Shown one piece after another: positions 60,978-64,000 of a stretch of DNA of 64,000 nucleotides. This DNA is from Spiro-02 sp964465155. GTDB taxonomy: Bacteria > Spirochaetota > Spirochaetia > Sphaerochaetales > Sphaerochaetaceae. A program made the translations under genes and the position numbers. The notes under the pieces are model-generated. The model did no database searches. It had not been told where the DNA came from and saw only the letters and a list, made by a program, of their open reading frames with translations. The DNA is taken from the NCBI GenBank assembly GCA_964465155.1, contig CAYXIH010000001.1, positions 1-64,000 on the forward strand, written 5' to 3'. Positions within the stretch are counted from its first letter, which is position 1; every line of letters starts with the position of its first letter.

Positions 60978-61006
60978 ATATCACTATCGAAGGAACAAAA
61001 CACGAA

Positions 61007-63058
61007 ATGAGCATTTGTACGGATAAATTGCTGACGATATTAGATTTTTCCAATCCTTCTCTCATAGAGGCAAAAAGACTATTGGAACAGGGAAATAGAG
61101 AAGGTGCACTTGAAGCAGTTGCAACTCATTTCCGAAATAGAACAAATCCCAAATATTTGTTTGAGGTTTCGGAATTTTCTCAAATTGATGACGATCAGAT
61201 CATCAACGATGCTCAAGCTGTGATGCGACATGAGATTTATGGACATTCCTTCAATGGGCCAATAGATTGGCTTTTCAATCCAACTATTGATACTTCAAGA
61301 GACAATGAATGGAGTTGGTCATTGTTTCGAACTATTTTTTGGCAACCCCTTGCTCGCGCATATGCAATTACTGGTGATGATGCGTATGTGCAAGAAATCA
61401 TCGACCAGATGAAAAGTTTTCGTCAAGCTTGGCCAGCACAACCCTTTATCGACGCGGACGACGAAAAGCCTCAAAAAACTCCATTCCCAGGGCACGCATG
61501 GCGTACTATCGAAACAGGAATCAGAATCTATACTACATGGTTGCCAGTTTTTCAGATTATTCGAACCAGCAAGGCGATGGATGTTGAAGCCTTGGCAATG
61601 TTCTTATGTTCAATGCATGATAGCGGAACATTTCTTCAGCGGCATTATAGCAACCATACACATTCAAGCAACTGGCTTTCTATGGAAGCAAGTTCATTGC
61701 TTCAATTAGGCATCATGTTCCCAGAAATGTCAGATGCAGCTGTATGGAAGCATGACGGATATCAACGTATCATGCATGAAGTTGCCTATTGCTTTGACAA
61801 TGACGGCGTTCATATGGAACATACACCGATTTATCATCTTGTAGCTTCCATTGCATTTCTTCAGGCAGTACGTATGTGCCAGCTCAATGGCATTGTGGTC
61901 GCACCCTACGCCATGACCCTATTGGAAAGAAGTGCGGAATACCTCATGAGAATCATGAAACCTGACTTTTCAACTCCTATGATTGGAGATGCCGATAGAA
62001 CAACTATTGAGGGACGAAGATGCGATACTTCTTTGTATGAGGGGATGAACCTTTCATTTTATCCTCACGATATCAATGAGCTGAGGGCGTATTTCAACCA
62101 GATGGCAGATCTCACCGGGAGAAATGATTTCCGGTATATTGCATCAGCGGGAAGAGAGGGGACGCAACCACAACATTTAGATTTTGCAATGCAGGAAACT
62201 GGTTTGTATGTGATGCGTACTGGTTGGGGACGAACAGACAATTACATGCATGTGCATGGTGTACAGCTGGAGCGTGGAGAAAAAAGCACTCATTCACATA
62301 ATGACGTTGGGCATCTTGAACTCATGCTGCAAGGTGAAGATATTCTCATCGACAGTGGAAGATACATTTATAATAGTTCTTGTTGGAAGGATTGGAGACA
62401 TTATTTCACTGGTTCTCTTGCTCATAATACGCTATATGTTGATGACCATTGCATGGGCGATGTACCAGGTGTTACTCGTGTTCGTGGAGTTCGAATGGTG
62501 ATTCATTCGTTTAAGCGTGACAAGGACTATTTTTTGATTGATGTTTCTCATAATGGTTATGCATTCATGGACGATCCAGTTTTCCATCGTCGCAAGGTAG
62601 TCATGCTTCCAAGAAAAAATGTAGTAATCATTTTTGATTCTATTAGCGGAATTTGTTCAGAAAAACATGATATGAGACTCTCTTGGAATTTTGCAGGTAC
62701 GAACTTAGAACGCACTTCTCATCAAACTTACCGCTTCATTACCAAAACTGGGAAGCAGTATGACATTATGGGCACTGGCGTGTATCAAGGAAGACCAGAA
62801 GCGACAGAATGGGTTTCTCAGCTCTATTGTGGAAGTGAAGACCCTCAGGCTGGATGGGTTTCCTATGGCTATCCTGTTCGTGAACCTATTGCTCAAATTC
62901 AGACGTGTTTACAAGGTTTTGCTGATGCAACTTATACAACAGTAATTGCACCTTCTGGCACAGCTGTTTCCATTCAGAATGATAATGGCCAAACCACAAT
63001 TCAAGTGGATACTGCATCAGTTTCCCTAAATCAGGATACGGTGGAGGTACGACAATGA
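61007..63058 (+). CDS. Heparinase II/III-family polysaccharide lyase, cytoplasmic
   Basis: 683 residues. Helical N-terminal barrel with RNRTNPKYLF, WSWSLFRTIFWQPLARAYAITGDD, NHTHSSNWLSMEASSLL (Asn candidate) and EHTPIYHLVASIAF (Tyr/His), then a beta-sandwich half with HSHNDVGHLEL (His) and DSGRYIY. These are the catalytic positions of PL12/15/17/21-like lyases, which cut uronate-containing chains by beta-elimination. There is no signal peptide, so it acts on imported oligosaccharides. The unsaturated product would need the dehydrogenases and isomerases around it. Substrate not readable. Confidence 0.85.
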   Translation: MSICTDKLLTILDFSNPSLIEAKRLLEQGNREGALEAVATHFRNRTNPKYLFEVSEFSQIDDDQIINDAQAVMRHEIYGHSFNGPIDWLFNPTIDTSRDNEWSWSLFRTIFWQPLARAYAITGDDAYVQEIIDQMKSFRQAWPAQPFIDADDEKPQKTPFPGHAWRTIETGIRIYTTWLPVFQIIRTSKAMDVEALAMFLCSMHDSGTFLQRHYSNHTHSSNWLSMEASSLLQLGIMFPEMSDAAVWKHDGYQRIMHEVAYCFDNDGVHMEHTPIYHLVASIAFLQAVRMCQLNGIVVAPYAMTLLERSAEYLMRIMKPDFSTPMIGDADRTTIEGRRCDTSLYEGMNLSFYPHDINELRAYFNQMADLTGRNDFRYIASAGREGTQPQHLDFAMQETGLYVMRTGWGRTDNYMHVHGVQLERGEKSTHSHNDVGHLELMLQGEDILIDSGRYIYNSSCWKDWRHYFTGSLAHNTLYVDDHCMGDVPGVTRVRGVRMVIHSFKRDKDYFLIDVSHNGYAFMDDPVFHRRKVVMLPRKNVVIIFDSISGICSEKHDMRLSWNFAGTNLERTSHQTYRFITKTGKQYDIMGTGVYQGRPEATEWVSQLYCGSEDPQAGWVSYGYPVREPIAQIQTCLQGFADATYTTVIAPSGTAVSIQNDNGQTTIQVDTASVSLNQDTVEVRQ

Positions 63059-63831
63059 AGTTTGGTGTATGTACAGACTTGCAAAACATGCAACTTGCTC
63101 AAGATGTAGGCTTTGATTATGTCGAAGCAAAACTCAATTCATTGGCTGCAATGGAACAAAATGAATTTGATAGACTTTATTCATCTATTTGTGATCTTCC
63201 AATACAGGCTGAAAGATGTTGTCTGCTACTTCCAAAGAGCATGCAAGTTATTGGGTCCTCGTATGATGAGCTTGAAATGGTACGATATCTTCAAGGTGCT
63301 TTTTCTCGCATGAACCAGCTAGGTGCCTCAATAGCAGTTTTTGGAAGTGGGAAATCCAGGGACATACCGAATGGAATGAATTACCAATCTGCATTTTCGC
63401 AACTTGTTCAGGTAACCCAGGTAATTGGTAATGTAGCTTCTGACTATGGTATTTCGATAGCTATTGAACCCTTGAATCGCAAAGAAACACATCTGATCAA
63501 TTCTCTTGCCGAAGGTGCTGCCCTACAGGCAATGGTCGATATGCCGAATGTAGGACTTCTTGTTGATTCCTTCCATTTGAATTCAGAAGGGGAAAGTTTG
63601 GAGCGCATTTCTGAAACTGCCCCATTGATGCATGCTCATATTGCTACGGTTGTAGGACGACGATTCCCATTGGAAGCAGATGATGAGACACAGTCATTTT
63701 TAACTGCCTTGTGCAAAACTGGGTATGATGGTAGCGTCAGCATCGAAGGAAAGACGGATGATTTTGAACATGACTCACGTATTGCTTTGCAAGTAATGCG
63801 TTCAATCTGCAAGGAGCAAAACAATGGATAA
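63055..63831 (+). CDS. Sugar phosphate isomerase/epimerase-like TIM-barrel protein 2
   Basis: 258 residues. FGVCTDLQNMQLAQDVGFDYVEAKL at the start, IAIEPLNRKETHLIN (metal Glu), LLVDSFHLNSEGES (metal Asp and His) and VSIEGKTDD (metal Glu), a complete ligand set of the xylose-isomerase-like fold, unlike the first paralogue. Related enzymes are hydroxypyruvate isomerase, tagatose 3-epimerase and L-ribulose 5-phosphate epimerases. Starts with ATGA overlap. Confidence 0.88.
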   Translation: MKFGVCTDLQNMQLAQDVGFDYVEAKLNSLAAMEQNEFDRLYSSICDLPIQAERCCLLLPKSMQVIGSSYDELEMVRYLQGAFSRMNQLGASIAVFGSGKSRDIPNGMNYQSAFSQLVQVTQVIGNVASDYGISIAIEPLNRKETHLINSLAEGAALQAMVDMPNVGLLVDSFHLNSEGESLERISETAPLMHAHIATVVGRRFPLEADDETQSFLTALCKTGYDGSVSIEGKTDDFEHDSRIALQVMRSICKEQNNG

Positions 63832-64000
63832 GGTACGAATAGGTATCATTGGATACGGGAAAATGGGGTCACAACATGTCAAATCATTCTTAGACAAAAA
63901 GATCCCGAATGCAGTCTTGACAGCTATTGCAGATATTGACCCCAAAAGAATTGAACTAGCCCAAAAGGCGTGTGGAAAAGACGTATTGTATTTTCAGGAT
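63824..64000 (+). CDS. Gfo/Idh/MocA-family oxidoreductase 2 (3' end outside window)
   Basis: The first 59 residues are visible. Rossmann loop IGIIGYGKMGSQHVK followed by a second strand AIADIDPKR, the NAD-binding start of this family. ATG 63824 overlaps the previous gene by 8 nt. Continues past the right edge. Confidence 0.87.
   Translation, partial: MDKVRIGIIGYGKMGSQHVKSFLDKKIPNAVLTAIADIDPKRIELAQKACGKDVLYFQD

Noticed and set aside
51481..64000. Genomic island with integrase or tRNA border
   Set aside because: AT-rich, but no mobility gene, tRNA or repeat found; only the composition step is reported.
1..64000. CRISPR arrays, tRNA, rRNA, riboswitches
   Set aside because: I saw no regularly spaced repeats, and gaps are too short or lack cloverleaf or known riboswitch cores. 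Weak RNA elements could be missed by eye.

Overview
The window looks like draft or metagenome-assembled sequence from a spirochaete, most likely a Sphaerochaeta-like member of the Spirochaetia. The pointers are a spirochaete-type V-ATPase operon (E, DUF2764, A, B, D, I, K, with no F or C subunit gene here), a LptD/OstA-like barrel protein, several spirochaete-type small proteins, and many carbohydrate ABC importers without their own ATPase. The genus is inference. Two runs of exactly 100 N (1851-1950, 31195-31294) are assembly gaps, each inside a gene. I see no tRNA, rRNA, CRISPR array, prophage or insertion sequence.

Layout. 1-4.2 kb: end of mutS2, a conserved unknown, msrAB (gapped), uridine phosphorylase and a two-gene minus-strand unit. 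4.5-11.7 kb: V-ATPase operon, closed by a strong terminator. 11.8-21.7 kb: a catabolic operon of unknown substrate (FadR-type GntR regulator, AtuA-like protein, DUF4387, two CUT1 permeases, binding protein, two ADP-ribosylglycohydrolase-family enzymes, DUF1848). 21.8-33.8 kb: an encapsulin-type ferritin-like protein, then a tightly packed run ispG-uvrA-lptD-phoH-7TMR-HD-ybeY-corC. 33.8-40.8 kb: gap-pgk-tpi-secG, a flavodoxin-like protein, a parvulin foldase, nusB, map and a phosphoribosyltransferase. 40.8-44.0 kb, minus strand: a frameshifted diguanylate cyclase and a lipoprotein/beta-barrel pair. 44.2-51.5 kb: folD-miaB, then a compact patatin / four-carbon acid sugar kinase / SDR / Sir2 / glycerol-1-phosphate dehydrogenase set.

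From about 51.5 kb to the end the DNA is visibly more AT-rich. It holds a carbohydrate-utilisation locus: a minus-strand GH43 enzyme divergent from a plus-strand run of two CUT1 permeases, a YiaK-like dehydrogenase, two TIM-barrel isomerases, a dihydroorotate-dehydrogenase-like ferredoxin fusion, two Gfo/Idh/MocA dehydrogenases (the second cut by the window end), a binding protein and a heparinase II/III-family lyase without a signal peptide. The divergent intergenic region carries repeated TTGTC/GACAA half-sites, two pairs with identical 17-nt spacing, and is the clearest regulatory signal in the window. The logic appears to be import of an oligosaccharide, cytoplasmic lyase or glycosidase cleavage, and oxidation/isomerisation of the acidic sugar produced.

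The two best candidates for undescribed biology are the AtuA/DUF4387/ADP-ribosylglycohydrolase transporter operon and the right-end locus with its unusual DHODH-like iron-sulfur protein. Both functions are inferred from families and context.
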